Below, in pieces: positions 45,971-57,800 of a stretch of 64,000 nucleotides of DNA. This DNA comes from Blattamonas nauphoetae (lineage: Eukaryota > Preaxostyla > Oxymonadida), in NCBI GenBank assembly GCA_033064195.1, contig JARBJD010000018.1:248001-312000 (forward strand), written 5' to 3'. Within the stretch, counting starts at the first letter, position 1, and each line of letters opens with the position of its first letter. Made by a program: the position numbers and the translations under genes. The notes beneath the pieces were generated by a model. It was not told where the DNA came from, ran no database searches, and worked only from the letters and a program-made list of their open reading frames with translations.

Positions 45971-48179
45971 TCAGCGTTCGTCCGCATTCAATGCCTGTTC
46001 GACTCTGAATTCCGCTGCAAGAAAAACCAGGTCCTGATTGGTGTCCGCCTCGATCCCCACCACTCGCAGTTCGAACACATCGTCCCACCCTTCTTCTCTC
46101 AAAACCACTGCTCGTCTCTTCTGTCGTTCTGGAAAGTCGTGATTCCATTTGTATGTTCTGTTCTGCATGTTCCAGAGGATAATCTCAAAATCATCTTCTC
46201 TCTCCATCTCGATCATCGTTCGTACTTCCCATTTCACAAGTTCTGACACAAAGTCTGGATCGTGTTCGTCGGATCGAAGTTCCATGTTTGTGATGTGGCG
46301 GTGGATCCAACAGAGAGAATATTGAAGTTGAGTTTGGGCTTCTTCATCCAGAATGAGTTTGTCCGAATTGTGGAAGATGAATGTGATGAATTGTTCGACT
46401 CGATTGAGCACAGAAACACGAATAAGACGATACTGTTTGAACTTTGCTTCTTCATCGTCCCCAATCGGATCTACCATGAAGGCGATGAAGTTAGTGAGAC
46501 GGAAAAGAGTTTCGGACTCCGAGAGAGGAAGAGAAACAAAATCGACTGTTTCAAACATCCGACCAACAAGATTCACTGTCATGAACTTTTCTTTCATCCA
46601 TTCAAACTCAAGAACGATGTTTGTGATGGCGATAAAGATGCTCAGCCTGATGTCTTCGTGATTGAGCTTGAGAGAGTTGAGAATGAGGTCAGGGAAGGAT
46701 GGATCATCGAGGACGATTGTTTGGAAGGATGATTTGTGGGGTTCTGTACTTTTGTACGTCAAATCGACGAAGAAGTCCAATCCATCATTCACGAAGTCTT
46801 CACACTTATCTCGAAGGTGATCGAGAGAATCAGTCATGTGTGTGTCAACTCCAGAAACCAATGGAGTGGTTGGAGAAGAGTCGGAGGGAAGGGAAGTGAT
46901 GAGATTGTCGATGTTCGCAATGTTCGTGAGAATTGTTGGGAGAGCTTCTTTCACAAAGAGAATCAATTCATGGATGATTGCAGAATCCACCTGAAATGAT
47001 GAAAAATGATGAAATGAGGAAGGACACACTTCGATTGGTGGAGTGGCATGCAAAAGAAAAGTTGGGAGGATGATCGAACTTGAACAGAAGGGAAGCGAAC
47101 ATGTGATTTGGTATGGATCGTCTTTCGTGACTTTGATGTATTTTGGGAGGTGGGAAGGATCAGTTGGGAGATTAGTTTGGAATTCGGAGAAAACGATTCG
47201 GAGTTTCTTTGTCAGAGCAGCCAGGAATGGAAGACCAGAAAATTGTTCGAATGGGGAAGATGATGGGAAGGTGAGTGAGGGGAGGAGTGTGAAAACATGA
47301 CGATTTTGCTGGATGATATCGTAAAGAGCCGTGAGAGAGTTGAAGGCGATTCTGAGATGAGGGAAAAGAGAAATCCGAGCCAAAGTGGTGATAACTGCAG
47401 GTGGTGGTGATGATTCTCCGATTTTGTCGAATGTGGAATCGATGAAGTCTGTACGTTGGAGAAAAAGCGAGTCGACGATTTCAGGTTCGAAAAAGAGTGA
47501 TTCCATGCAAGAACAACACTGAAAACAAAATGAAGAAGATGAAAGAATGAAACACACTGATTCCAATGAAGCACATGAAGACCAATCTCCAAATTCCCTG
47601 ATCACGAAAGAAGCGATTTCAGACGAAAGCGACGAGCGAACGAACGAGGGCGATTTCGAATCTGAAAGAAAGCAAGAAAGCAAGAAATGAAGACATCCAT
47701 CATCACAACCAAGAAAACCACAAACAAAGAATCTCAAGTAATTTTATCAGTTCAGCCTGAAAGCGAGAATGAACAAAACAGAAAACGAGACCACAAGTTC
47801 AGATGAGTGTGCGACACAACACAATGGAGACAGATATCGACACCAATCATCGAAACTGCCATCCGACCCACTTTCTGGAACACTTTCTGAGACACATCCA
47901 AAACAGTCAACAAATCGATGAAGAAAACAAGAATACACACCAGATGCCACTTTCTGCAATGTTCGGAGTGTGTCAACAATAAGATCTTCATCATCACATT
48001 GTAAAACTTCGAGAAGTGAGGAGATATTGCACTGAGAATGTGATAGATGAAAAACGAAAACAACAAACCTGATTCCAACTGGATGAATCGTTCAACACAC
48101 TCTGTGCGAGATCTTCATTCCGAGCACATACCTCTGAAGTCAGCGAGGAGTTACCCAATCCGTTTGTTGAGAGAGTCAT
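45971..48179 (-). CDS. Family copy E, intact five-exon gene, 604 aa, unknown function
   Basis: Exons (minus): 48179-48069, 48031-47941, 47661-47558, 47518-47030 and 46990-45971. Introns are 37, 279, 39 and 39 nt with GT-AG ends. The exon lengths 111, 91, 104 and 489 are identical to those of copies C and F. The sum is 1815 nt, in frame, with TGA stop. The N-terminus is type 1 (MTLSTNGLGNSSLTSEVC). Later motifs are FVIREFGDWSSCASLES, SLFFEPEIVDSLFLQRTD, IVLDDPSFPDLILNSLKLNH and LREEGWDDVFELRVVGIE, with end QALNADER. It is leucine-rich, with no membrane helix or signal. An alpha-solenoid is inferred, function unknown. This is the best reference for the family. A 2.2-kb TA-flanked element begins 40 bp upstream of the start codon and may have displaced its promoter. 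Confidence 0.85.
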
Positions 48180-48764
48180 CCAGAATTACGGAAGTATGGG
48201 TCTTCTCAGAATACAGTAGACCCAAACCGAATGAAGTATGGTTTTTTGAAATGTTAAGGTTGATGTAAATTTACGGGGGTTATTTTAAATATACGGTCGA
48301 TAAATCTGAATGAAGTGACTTCTATTTGAATAGGGTACGATCCTAATTGAATCGAAAGAGCTCTTTCAAAATAACACAGTTCTTTCAAAATAACCAAGTT
48401 CTTTCAAATTAAGACCCACAACAAAACATTTTTCCCAGTTTTCACTTATAATTCGCCTGAGATCCATTTATAAACATTCTCAGACAGTGTGTGTACGGGA
48501 AAAAGCGTGTTTTTTTTGTTTCAAGGACGATCAGTTGACCATCCCATTCATTTTTTCCTTTTTCATTACCGACAGCTGATCTCCGAGAGACTCAACCAAT
48601 ATGTTAAGAAACGATGACATTGACTCCGTAATCTTACCATAATATCGTGAGTTGGTCTCCTCTTTCAATCAATCCTTTCAGAAATGTTTGATCTCTCGTA
48701 GCAAGAAGAAACACAGTGTTCAATCCTGAATTTAGCCCCCAGACATCGGAACAGGCAATCATTT

Positions 48765-49776
48765 ATGCATCGTCCAATCTCAATCACAAAAAATAAGACA
48801 GACAACGCTGAATTCTTCCGAGCAGAGGTGCCTTACAAAACTGGTTCAGAGCCAGAAGATGTGTGGATCTCTCCCAACCTCACACATCCCATCGCCCCAC
48901 TTCCACAGTTCACTCATCTGCTGGACATTGCAACGTCGAGGATCTTCATCGGAATCACTTGGGACATTCTACACGTAGCATCTCATCACCAGAACCAGGT
49001 CGGCGGAGAGCGGGTTGATGGGAGCACGGGCGGTGTCTGGTCTCTCAATTGCTCTGATAGATTCCTCTTCACCGCCGCCGAGCGAGGGAGCCACACCATT
49101 CGATCACCACGTCCCAGAATTCGATTGTATGAAGAGCTCAGTCGACAAAGCCCTTCTTCCGATTCGGAGGCTGTTGGATCCGACACTTTGCTTCTCTTCA
49201 CAATGGCAGATCGAGTCAGGGAAGGAGCTGAAGCTGTCCAGTTTGTCAGAGAGCGATGGTCACCCTCTGCCACTTCCATGTCCACCGAATATATCACTGA
49301 TCGAATCTCTCTTCACGCCATAACAATGTCATTGCCTCCCACTGACAACAAACCACTCGCACAACACAAACACGTCCATTGTCACGATCCTCGTCTGGAA
49401 ACATTGCTCAGGTCAATCGAATTGACTGACTCAGCCAATCAGAAGACGGAGTCGGAAAGAGATGTCGAAGACAAGAAACAGACACAGACAGAGGGAGCTT
49501 GTGCAGGCGATCAAGGCGAAGAGGCAGCGGAAGCAGTTGGAGAGAAGACTTCACAAATGGTGGCACAAAACGAGGTCGCTGGAGGATGAAGAATTCGAGC
49601 GAGAACAGAAGGAACTGCTCGAACAGGAAAAATCGGAGAAGAAGAAAAGACACAATTCGAACGATCTTGTGTCGAGCGAGGAAGGGCTGAGTGGAGGAGA
49701 TGACGACGACGACAAAGTGTTGGTTGGTTTGCAGGACACCGCTTTTAGAACAATTCCTCAACTGTTCCAACCATAG
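48765..49776 (+). pseudogene. Coding-like cargo of the 48219-50457 element
   Basis: Plus-strand open frames follow one another: 48765-49589 (274 codons; PEDVWISPNLTHPIAPLPQ) and 49462-49776 (104 codons; a basic coiled coil KTRNRHRQRELVQAIKAKR, then an acidic DDDDDKVLVGLQD). In a third frame near 49030 the peptide VSGLSIALIDSSSPPPSEG looks like a SPRY-type fragment. The frames overlap and change, so at least two breaks are needed to join them. No family is firmly recognised. Confidence 0.35.
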
Positions 49777-50300
49777 GAGGACGATGGCCTCAAAGAATAG
49801 TTGGGCGTGAAGGCTCCGATGGAGAACAAATACGTCGTCAAATCAAACACTCTGCTGCCCATGCAAAGCCATCACATCTCACACCAAACCTGCTCAGTGC
49901 TCATTGTGAATAGGCTGGTCATCTGCTGACAGTCCATGTGGACATCAAACTCTGAAAGTTGACCATTCTGATCACCAGATTGACCTCATTCATTCCGAAG
50001 GAGCGTCGTGGTTGGAGAACAGTTCTATTTTTCACGATTTCTTATTTCGCTGTACAGTTTTTCTTTTTTCATGTGTCCTGCATATGTGCAATCTGTAGCT
50101 GATCAAAACATGACAGAGAACAGTGTCCATTCCTGTTAGAAAAAGACTCAGAAGGAATGAAAAGTGAAGTGGGGCGGATCTGAAGTGATGCCACCAAAGT
50201 GATTAATTTCGAACATTTCAACATTTTCCATCGTTCTCATCACATTTTGTCACTTCTGGTACGCTTTTGAGATATCTTTGAATTAGATAATGACGAAAGG
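49777..50300. other. Non-coding right part of the 48219-50457 element
   Basis: No supported gene. It leads into the AT-rich subterminal repeat zone of the element. Confidence 0.4.
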
Positions 50301-50458
50301 GAGTTCAAAAAATGTTATGGTGCCTTATTTAAAATAAGTTTGGCCTTTCTGAAATAAGTGGCGTATTTCAAAATAACTTAGTTATTTCAAATTTCCCATA
50401 GTTCTATTCAAATATACCCACTTGTTTTAAAATACCATACTTCATTCAGTTTGGGTCT

Positions 50459-51664
50459 AGTTTGTGCCAAAAAGATGCCGATCTGTGCCAAAAAACATTC
50501 CCACAATCCAGACTTACGAACTCCAGAAGGTCTGCCAATGTTCTTTTTACCGATTTTCTTACTTCCTCCAGCACTCAATATGGACTCAAACCTGTGATTT
50601 TGTGTTTTCTGCCACTTTCGACTCAAGATCGCACCAATTTTCCACATCAAAACTTCGTCTCCTCTACATGGTTCAGTATGTCTTTTTATTCGTTTTTCGA
50701 CATTCCTTCATTTATATGCATCTCTCTTCCCAGCTTTTTGGAACATTCTGGGAGGATAGTCCTCATATGTGGAGATTGGAGGAACAAGATCCTCTCAGTC
50801 AATGTACTTAGTTTGTATTGCAACTTTTATCATTTTTTTCGCTTTCTCTAATCATTCTTTCCTGTTTGTTCACATTTTCCAGCGTTCGCACGGCTCCGTT
50901 GACCAACGCTGCGCTCTCTTTTCATTTTTGGTTTTCTCCCAATTCTATCCTCAAAACAGGATACTCTTTGATGTCTCTGCATTTAGATTAGCAAGCGAAT
51001 CATTATTTTCAATCAAATTTCGACTTTCATTCTCACGATCCTGATTTTCTTCAGACAACAATTGTTTTTTACAATTACCGGAGAGAAACGAAAGAAAAGT
51101 TGGTCATCGATATGAGAAGAAGCTCATTAGAGAATAGAGTGGAGGATTTGATGCAGAGGCGAGGAATTTAGTCGATAGAATTGCGAGAAAACCAAAACAG
51201 AAAAGAGAGCGCAGCGTTGGTCAACGGAGCCGTGCGAACGCTGGAAAATGTGAACAAACAGGAAAGAATGATTAGAGAAAGCGAAAAAAATGATAAAAGT
51301 TGCAATACAAACTAAGTACATTGACTGAGAGGATCTTGTTCCTCCAATCTCCACATATGAGGACTATCCTCCCAGAATGTTCCAAAAAGCTGGGAAGAGA
51401 GATGCATATAAATGAAGGAATGTCGAAAAACGAATAAAAAGACATACTGAACCATGTAGAGGAGACGAAGTTTTGATGTGGAAAATTGGTGCGATCTTGA
51501 GTCGAAAGTGGCAGAAAACACAAAATCACAGGTTTGAGTCCATATTGAGTGCTGGAGGAAGTAAGAAAATCGGTAAAAAGAACATTGGCAGACCTTCTGG
51601 AGTTCGTAAGTCTGGATTGTGGGAATGTTTTTTGGCACAGATCGGCATCTTTTTGGCACAAACT
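50459..51664. repeat. 1.2-kb palindrome with 491-bp arms
   Basis: Arms 50459-50949 and 51174-51664 are inverted copies with very few differences; the outer ends read AGTTTGTGCCAAAAAGATGC. The 224-bp spacer is unrelated. Matching open frames of up to 129 codons on both arms are mirror images and show no domain. It is probably a long-TIR non-autonomous element or an inverted duplication. Near-identity of the arms implies recent origin or gene conversion. Confidence 0.85.
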
Positions 51665-51956
51665 GTAGTTTCCCACTTTTTCATTACATCTCCTCCAACC
51701 ACGTTTATCAGAATGAAAACCCAGTTTAAGCCTCAGAACAATCCTTGGGCTCAATAATTTGTCATGTATCGACACGGATTATCCAGGTTTCACAATTTAA
51801 GGATCCTGGGAGAGATTTCTGCAGGAGCGACAAGTCGAAAGAGAAGTCCACAATGATGAATCGAAATGAAGAACGAATCAAGACTTGATAAAAACATCGC
51901 ACACAGACCGAGAGAGACAGACCAAACTCCTCCACTCCACTCCTTTAATCTCCCTC
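51665..51956. other. 3' flank of the CK1 gene
   Basis: No gene is supported. It lies between the palindrome and the stop codon of the kinase gene. Confidence 0.4.
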
Positions 51957-54671
51957 TCATCCCAAAACATCCACATCTCCCGCTGCTGTCCAGTCTCGCC
52001 CAATCGACCCAAAATCATGAACAACCGCCTGCGAAACTGAAACATTCGACCAACTCCTTTCGCTGCACGACGAAAGAAACACATCCGACACACTTGTCTC
52101 GCTTCTCTCACTCTCCCCACCAACAATCTCCGACTCCCACTTCGATCCCACAATCCCTTTCATCCAATCCACATTCGTGTTTGTCCCTTTCGACTTTTGT
52201 TTCATCCCATCCCCTCCCTTCCCCATGAAGTGGTCTCCCTCAACAACCGTCTGCACAACCATGTTCGACCGAGGCCCCTGCGTCACCAACACCACATCAT
52301 CCACATCTCCAAACATTTCTGCTCCCATCTCGGCTCCCATCACTGTTCGCGTCGCTTCTCGTGTCGCTTCCAGCAATGCCCGTTCTTCCCCTTTCCCAAA
52401 CAGTTTTCGACTTGACTTCGGTTCGTTTCGAGCGTGGGCCAGTTCTCTTCCCATTCCAAGCGCCGATTTCGAGAGTAGGGGAGACGTCGTGATCACACCC
52501 CTTCCAACACCACTCTCGTTCGTCCGCCCGCCCTTCTGCGGCTCCAACACATATCCAGATATCGCTTCGCTGATTCGCCGACGACGATTCCCTGGGTTTC
52601 GGTCCAGCGAGAGATGCGCCGTTGTCTTCCCTTGTCCCACACCTCTCGTCCCTCTCTCCTTCTCCCTTTCCTTTCCCCCCTCACCAACCACATCTTTCGC
52701 TTCCTCTTTCCCACTCCCACTCAACTTCCACAATCCCTTCTTCCCCACTTCTCCATCCTCCGAGTCAACTCGATCGGCCTGTCTTCGCATTCCGTGCAGA
52801 TGTGGCAGCGACGACCCGTTCATTCCCTTCCCTCCAAATTCATCGTTTCTGAACAGCGAAGGCAGAAGCACCTCTCGCGACCCTTCCCCATCGTCTCTCC
52901 CTCTCGAACCCCCGACTCCTCCCTTCCCCCTCTTCACGACATCATCCCCATCCCCAAAGTCCAGCGACGAACTTCCATCCAGCTCGTCTTTCCCCACTCC
53001 GAGCCAACCGTCATCCAGCGACACTCGACGCGCCGCCACATCCGACTCTCTCGACCGACTTGTGCTGTCGGGATCGTCCATCGAGTGCGTTCGGTCGAAC
53101 CATCGATTGTTCTTCCCTTCTTGCTCGTTCAGCAGCATCCGCTTCCCGCCTGCCTTCTTCGGAGACGATGCGTACGAGAACGAATGAAGCTGCTTGTGGC
53201 TCACAATTGGCGAGCGAGAGCTTCCGTGCATCATCTTTCCCTTTCCAATCAAAGGGCTGTTCCGAGCTGCGTTGGACTCGTCGGCCAGCGTGTGTGTCCT
53301 CCACAGCGAAGACGACGTCGGGAACTGTGTTTTCTCCCACCCACCACTCTTTCCTCCATTCCCGCCTCCGCCAGCCATCAGCCCAACATCGAGATGGGGC
53401 AGAGACCACGGCCGATCGATTGACGTGGTTCCTCCACTCGACGTGTCGAAAGATGACGAGCCTGTTCGTTGTGACACGACCAGATCTTGAAATCCCGAAA
53501 GTTGGTTCTGGTTGAGGATCACTCGTTGCGAGACGTTGGTATTCGCCGCTCGGAAGGGATTTGTGTTCGAAAATCCTTTTTTGTGGTCCCGCTTTTCGTC
53601 TTCTTTCCGCTCTCGACTATTTAGCCTTCGCCCACCTTCTCGTGCCGCCCCTTCCTCCAATTTTCGTCCGGTTTTACCTCCATTTTCTCCAAGTCCCCCA
53701 AAAATCCCTTTTTCAGCTTTTCCTTTCCCAAATCCGGTCAAGCCAGAGAATTCATAATAAAGAAGAGATTGAACAGTTCCGGCAAGAAGAAGCCCTGAAT
53801 AGTGAGCTGGAAGCACCATTTCGCTGAAAAGATGCCGCAGATATCCATAGTCTGGCTGTGCCCCGAATTGGAGTGCCTTTGTGTAGTTGAACGCAGCGCA
53901 GAGTTGCAGAGGGGCTCCAGCACATAATACTTCACTACTGAGCGATAATTTCATTTCTCCAATGAGTCTGTATTTCGATGTTGCGTCTGAGCACTTGATC
54001 CCAACCCATGGCAGTGTTCCTTCCAATAAGTACAGAAGAACGTAACATAGTGATTCCAAATCATCGCGACGATCAAGTTCCATCCCAATGTGTGCTCCAA
54101 TCGAAGTATAGCGTGGCGTGCCCGTAAGACTCTTCCCTGTGCGGAACGGAATGTGAACTCCCGTCCTGGAATCGATGTACCGCTTCGACAATCCAAAATC
54201 AATCAGATACACCATGTCTTTGTGCTTCCCTGTTCCGAAAATCAGATTTTCCGGTTTCATATCTCGATGGAGAAAGCCCTTTGAGTGCAATTCTTCCAAT
54301 CGAGTCACAGCCTGAACCGCGATCGCTGCGAGTCCCTCCAAGGAGAGTTTTCGTTTGTCCTTTCGGTTAACATCGTCCAGGTTCTTGGATAGTAGATCGA
54401 TCACTAATATATAGAACCCATCTTGCTCGCCAAAGAAATGAACTTTCGTGAACCCTTCAGAGTTCTGAACTGTTTGGAGTATGTGATGTTCTGAATACAA
54501 GAGACTATTCTTTGTTTTCGGTTCAACTTTGGCAGCAAACTTTTCGATTGTGTGGACATCACGGACGAGGAAAACCCAACCGAAACTGCCTTTCCCAATG
54601 ATCTCCTTCCTGTTCAGTTTGTATTGCTCATGGATGAGTGTGGGCACCTTTGCCAACTCCTGGGCATTCAT
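51957..54671 (-). CDS. Casein kinase 1-family Ser/Thr kinase with a long disordered tail
   Basis: Single open frame of 904 codons, ATG at 54671, TGA at 51957. Kinase domain at residues about 17-300: Gly loop IGKGSFGWVF (25-34), Lys48 in AAKVEP, catalytic HRDMKPEN (135-142), DFG at 158-160, and the CK1-specific activation and recognition segment TGTPRYTSIGAHIG followed by RRDDLESLCYVLLYLLEG. The final subdomain WVGIKCSDATSKYRLIGEM also fits CK1. The remaining 600 residues are low-complexity, rich in Ser, Gly, Lys and Asp, with no domain seen; such tails usually direct localisation. A small intron just after HLFSEMV cannot be excluded. CK1 kinases act in trafficking, DNA repair and cytoskeleton control. 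It is divergently transcribed from the kinesin gene. Confidence 0.9.
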   Translation of the reverse strand: MNAQELAKVPTLIHEQYKLNRKEIIGKGSFGWVFLVRDVHTIEKFAAKVEPKTKNSLLYSEHHILQTVQNSEGFTKVHFFGEQDGFYILVIDLLSKNLDDVNRKDKRKLSLEGLAAIAVQAVTRLEELHSKGFLHRDMKPENLIFGTGKHKDMVYLIDFGLSKRYIDSRTGVHIPFRTGKSLTGTPRYTSIGAHIGMELDRRDDLESLCYVLLYLLEGTLPWVGIKCSDATSKYRLIGEMKLSLSSEVLCAGAPLQLCAAFNYTKALQFGAQPDYGYLRHLFSEMVLPAHYSGLLLAGTVQSLLYYEFSGLTGFGKGKAEKGIFGGLGENGGKTGRKLEEGAAREGGRRLNSRERKEDEKRDHKKGFSNTNPFRAANTNVSQRVILNQNQLSGFQDLVVSQRTGSSSFDTSSGGTTSIDRPWSLPHLDVGLMAGGGGNGGKSGGWEKTQFPTSSSLWRTHTLADESNAARNSPLIGKGKMMHGSSRSPIVSHKQLHSFSYASSPKKAGGKRMLLNEQEGKNNRWFDRTHSMDDPDSTSRSRESDVAARRVSLDDGWLGVGKDELDGSSSLDFGDGDDVVKRGKGGVGGSRGRDDGEGSREVLLPSLFRNDEFGGKGMNGSSLPHLHGMRRQADRVDSEDGEVGKKGLWKLSGSGKEEAKDVVGEGGKEREKERGTRGVGQGKTTAHLSLDRNPGNRRRRISEAISGYVLEPQKGGRTNESGVGRGVITTSPLLSKSALGMGRELAHARNEPKSSRKLFGKGEERALLEATREATRTVMGAEMGAEMFGDVDDVVLVTQGPRSNMVVQTVVEGDHFMGKGGDGMKQKSKGTNTNVDWMKGIVGSKWESEIVGGESERSETSVSDVFLSSCSERSWSNVSVSQAVVHDFGSIGRDWTAAGDVDVLG

Positions 54672-54880
54672 TGGGTCACGTTTGGGCTGTGTATATCCTT
54701 TTCCCTTGTCGAGCTCGATTCAATGTGGAGAAGGGTAAGATCAAAACTGTTCCGTACTACACACTGCAAAAATCGCGTTATTTAAATGAAATAGAGCTGA
54801 TTTTAAATTTCCCACAAGATGGGTGATGTGGATCTGGTCAAAAAAACAAATAATGTGTACCGTTTCTCGATCTCAGACAA
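54672..54880. promoter_or_regulatory. 209-bp shared promoter region of CK1 and kinesin genes
   Basis: The two start codons (54671 minus, 54881 plus) are 209 bp apart on opposite strands, so both promoters must lie here or overlap the genes. AT-rich stretches TTATTTAAATGAA and ATTTTAAATTTCCC lie near the middle. No specific initiator motif can be assigned from one window. Confidence 0.45.
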
Positions 54881-57800
54881 ATGTCAGATTCTGTGGTTGT
54901 CGGCCTTCGGGTTCGTCCACTGAATTCTAAAGAAAAGAAGGAGAAATGCACAGAAATCCAAAAAATCAGTGGAAAGTCCATCACAGTCACAAATCCCACA
55001 TCCACGTCTGTTCATTCTCAATCTTGAATTTACATCATCATATTCGTACAGAAAAGAAACAAAGACTTTCGCTTTTGATTATGTCTATGGTCCGACAACA
55101 GAGCAACAGGTACCTCTTTCACACTCTTATCATCACAACACTCACATTTCTTTAGACTGTCTTCAATGATGTCGGACTATTATATCTGGAAAATGCTTGG
55201 AAAGGGTTCAACTGCACTCTATTTGCTTATGGACAGACCGGAGCTGGAAAATCATTTTCTATGACTGGTGACATGTCATCGGAGGCAACACGTGGGATTA
55301 TTCCACGTGGATGTGAGGAAATGTTCAAACGTATCAAGGAGAACAATGATGAGAACGTCTCATATGAAGTGAAGGTATACTCTTCATTTTTCTAATCATT
55401 CGAATTATTCAAAGGTTTCATTCCTCGAAATGTACAACGAGAAGCTCCAAGATCTGCTCGACCCCAAAACATCAAAAACAGTTTCTGTTCGTGAATCAAC
55501 GAAAAAAGGAATTTATATCGAAAACGCACTCGAGGAGCCTGTCGACTCGTATGAAGATATCAACCGACTTTTGGAGGAAGGAAACAAGGCTCGGACAGTC
55601 GCAGCCACTGCCATGAATGCCACAAGCTCTCGTTCACATTCTGTACTCACTATTTTCTTCTCTCGCAAGGAGGTTTGTCTTCTGTCAACTTTCATTGTTC
55701 TGATCCTCCCCACATCTCTTCTCATAGAAAAAAGGAACCGCAACAACCCAACGTGAATCAAAAATCAATCTTGTTGATCTTGCTGGCTCCGAACGCCAAT
55801 CAAAAACCGGTGCCACTGGAGAGCGTCTGACCGAAGCAGCCGCCATCAACAAATCCCTCTCCGCCCTTGGAAATGTGATCAAGGCACTTGCAGATATTTC
55901 TCAAGGAAAGAAGAATATTTTCGTGCCTTATCGTGATTCTCTACTCACCCGTATGCTTCAGGATTCACTCGGAGGAAATTCAAAAACCATCATGATTGCG
56001 GCCATGTCGCCAGCCTCATCCAACTATGACGAAGGTGTCAGCACACTTCAATATGCTGATCGAGCAAAGCAGATTAAGAACAAGCCCGTAGTTAACGAAA
56101 GCGAGACCGACAAGATGATCAAAGGGCTCCAAGCAGAAATTGACGCACTTAAGGCCCAACTGGCGAATGGTGGAGCTATTCCATCGGACGGTTCAGTTGG
56201 AGGCACAATGTCACAAGAAGAGATGGAGGCTCAGCTTGAAAAGCAGAGGAAACAAGAAGAAGAGATTGAGAAGCAACGCGAAGAACTAGAACGGAAAAGA
56301 GAAGAAACCGCGAAACAACAAGCAGAATGGGAAGCTCAGAAGGCAGCTTTGTTGGAACAGCAGAAGGGAAGCAATTCAGATGCCCTCAAAGCCGAGCTTG
56401 CAAAGAAATTGGATGAAATGAACAAACAACACGAGCTTATTCAAAAGAAAGAGGAAGAAGAAGCACAGCGTGAAATTGAGCTCATGGCCAAGGCCGACGA
56501 AATCGCCACACTCGCTGCTCAAAGCGAACAAGCCAGACTCGACCTAGAAATCGCCATGAAGCAACTGGAGGAAATGAACGAGTCGCACGAAGAGAAAATG
56601 AAGCGTGCTGCAGAATATAGAAAGAAGAGAGAGGCATATCTCGACGATATGGGACTATCACTCCGCGAGATCGCCGAAAGCGCCGGAGCCGAGCAAGGCG
56701 GCCCTCGCCTCGTCAACCTCTCCCTCTCACCCGATCTTTCAGGTTGCATGGTGTACTTTTTGCTTCCGGGAAAAGTATGCGTCGGATCGGGCACAAAGGC
56801 TCAGATGAAAATCCCGTCTTCGTCTGTTGATGATGAACACGCATACTTCATTTATGACCCAGACACGCTCAAAGTGAGTGTGGAACCAATCGGGGACTCT
56901 CGTGTGATGGTGAATGGGGAGTGGGTGAACTCGAACCTGCACGAACTCGAAGTGGGAGATCGTCTGATTTTGGGGCAGTCGTTTGTTCTGAAATACACTC
57001 ACTATGCCCGCGCGAAGGCTGAGGGCAAGATTGGGCAAGGAAACACGGTTGATGCGGCAGAGGAGACGGATCTGATCCGCGCTGAAATGGCAGTGGCTCG
57101 AGGAAGTTGCCAGAGTGTGCAGGAATGGCTGAACAAGGAGAAGGCGATGTCGTGGCTGATGCACGCGGATGAAGTGATTGACGAGGCGAACGAGCTCGCA
57201 GAAGCGATGGGAAGGAAGATCAATTTTGGGATGGACATTGTTCAGGAGAAGAACACCGTGAATGTCCGCGTGAACTCGTTCGAGCACGGAGGGACGCAAG
57301 AATGGGATTTGAGTGTGTTGGAAGGAAGACTGCCTGAAATGCGAGAGATGGCGCAGCAAGTGCGAGCGGGCAAGAAGCTGAAGATCAACCCGGAAACAGA
57401 CCCCTTCTTCAATCCACCCGAAGACAGGATGGTTGGAACAGTGACACTCGATCTGGCAGGTCTGATGTTGGCTGGGGCAGCGCGGCAGACGTTGTACATC
57501 CGAGAGGATGGGAAGGAGAGAGGACGCGTGCTGGGGTGTGTGAAAGTGGCGCTGACACTGAAGCTTCGGCAGGGGTCGGCAGAGAGGCTGAAGTTGGGAG
57601 GAGGAAATGCGTCAGTGGCGGCATTCGTGCAGTGCCCGACGATCGCACCGACGTCGGACACTTTCGTTGAGGTAGAAGTGGAGCCGACAGAGAATGAAGT
57701 GAAGGGCGAGACGGCGGACGGGCTGCAACTTGGACCGATTCCTGTGAAGCAGAAAGTGAAGTTGGCGAAAGTGGTTGACTCGGGAGCGATTCTTGACAAG

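Larger units (their letters stand above)
48219..50457. mobile_element. TA-flanked element with cargo, just upstream of copy E
   Basis: Inverted ends read GACCCAAAC[C/T]GAATGAAG and continue TATGGT. TA lies on both sides (48217-48218, 50458-50459), as for Tc1/mariner-type insertion. Subterminal zones on both sides carry many copies of TTTCAAAATAAC-like motifs (48370-48410, 50310-50400). The inside has no transposase but carries plus-strand coding sequence at 48765-49776. The right end directly touches the palindrome at 50459. Confidence 0.65.

Noticed and set aside
50462-51775. 129 to 167-codon frames in the palindrome
   Set aside because: Mirror copies on the two arms, AT-rich composition, and no domain or splice signals.
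52177-53423. Long plus-strand open frames (336 and 269 codons)
   Set aside because: They are antisense shadows of the low-complexity tail of the CK1 gene, with Ser/Pro-rich composition and no conserved motif.
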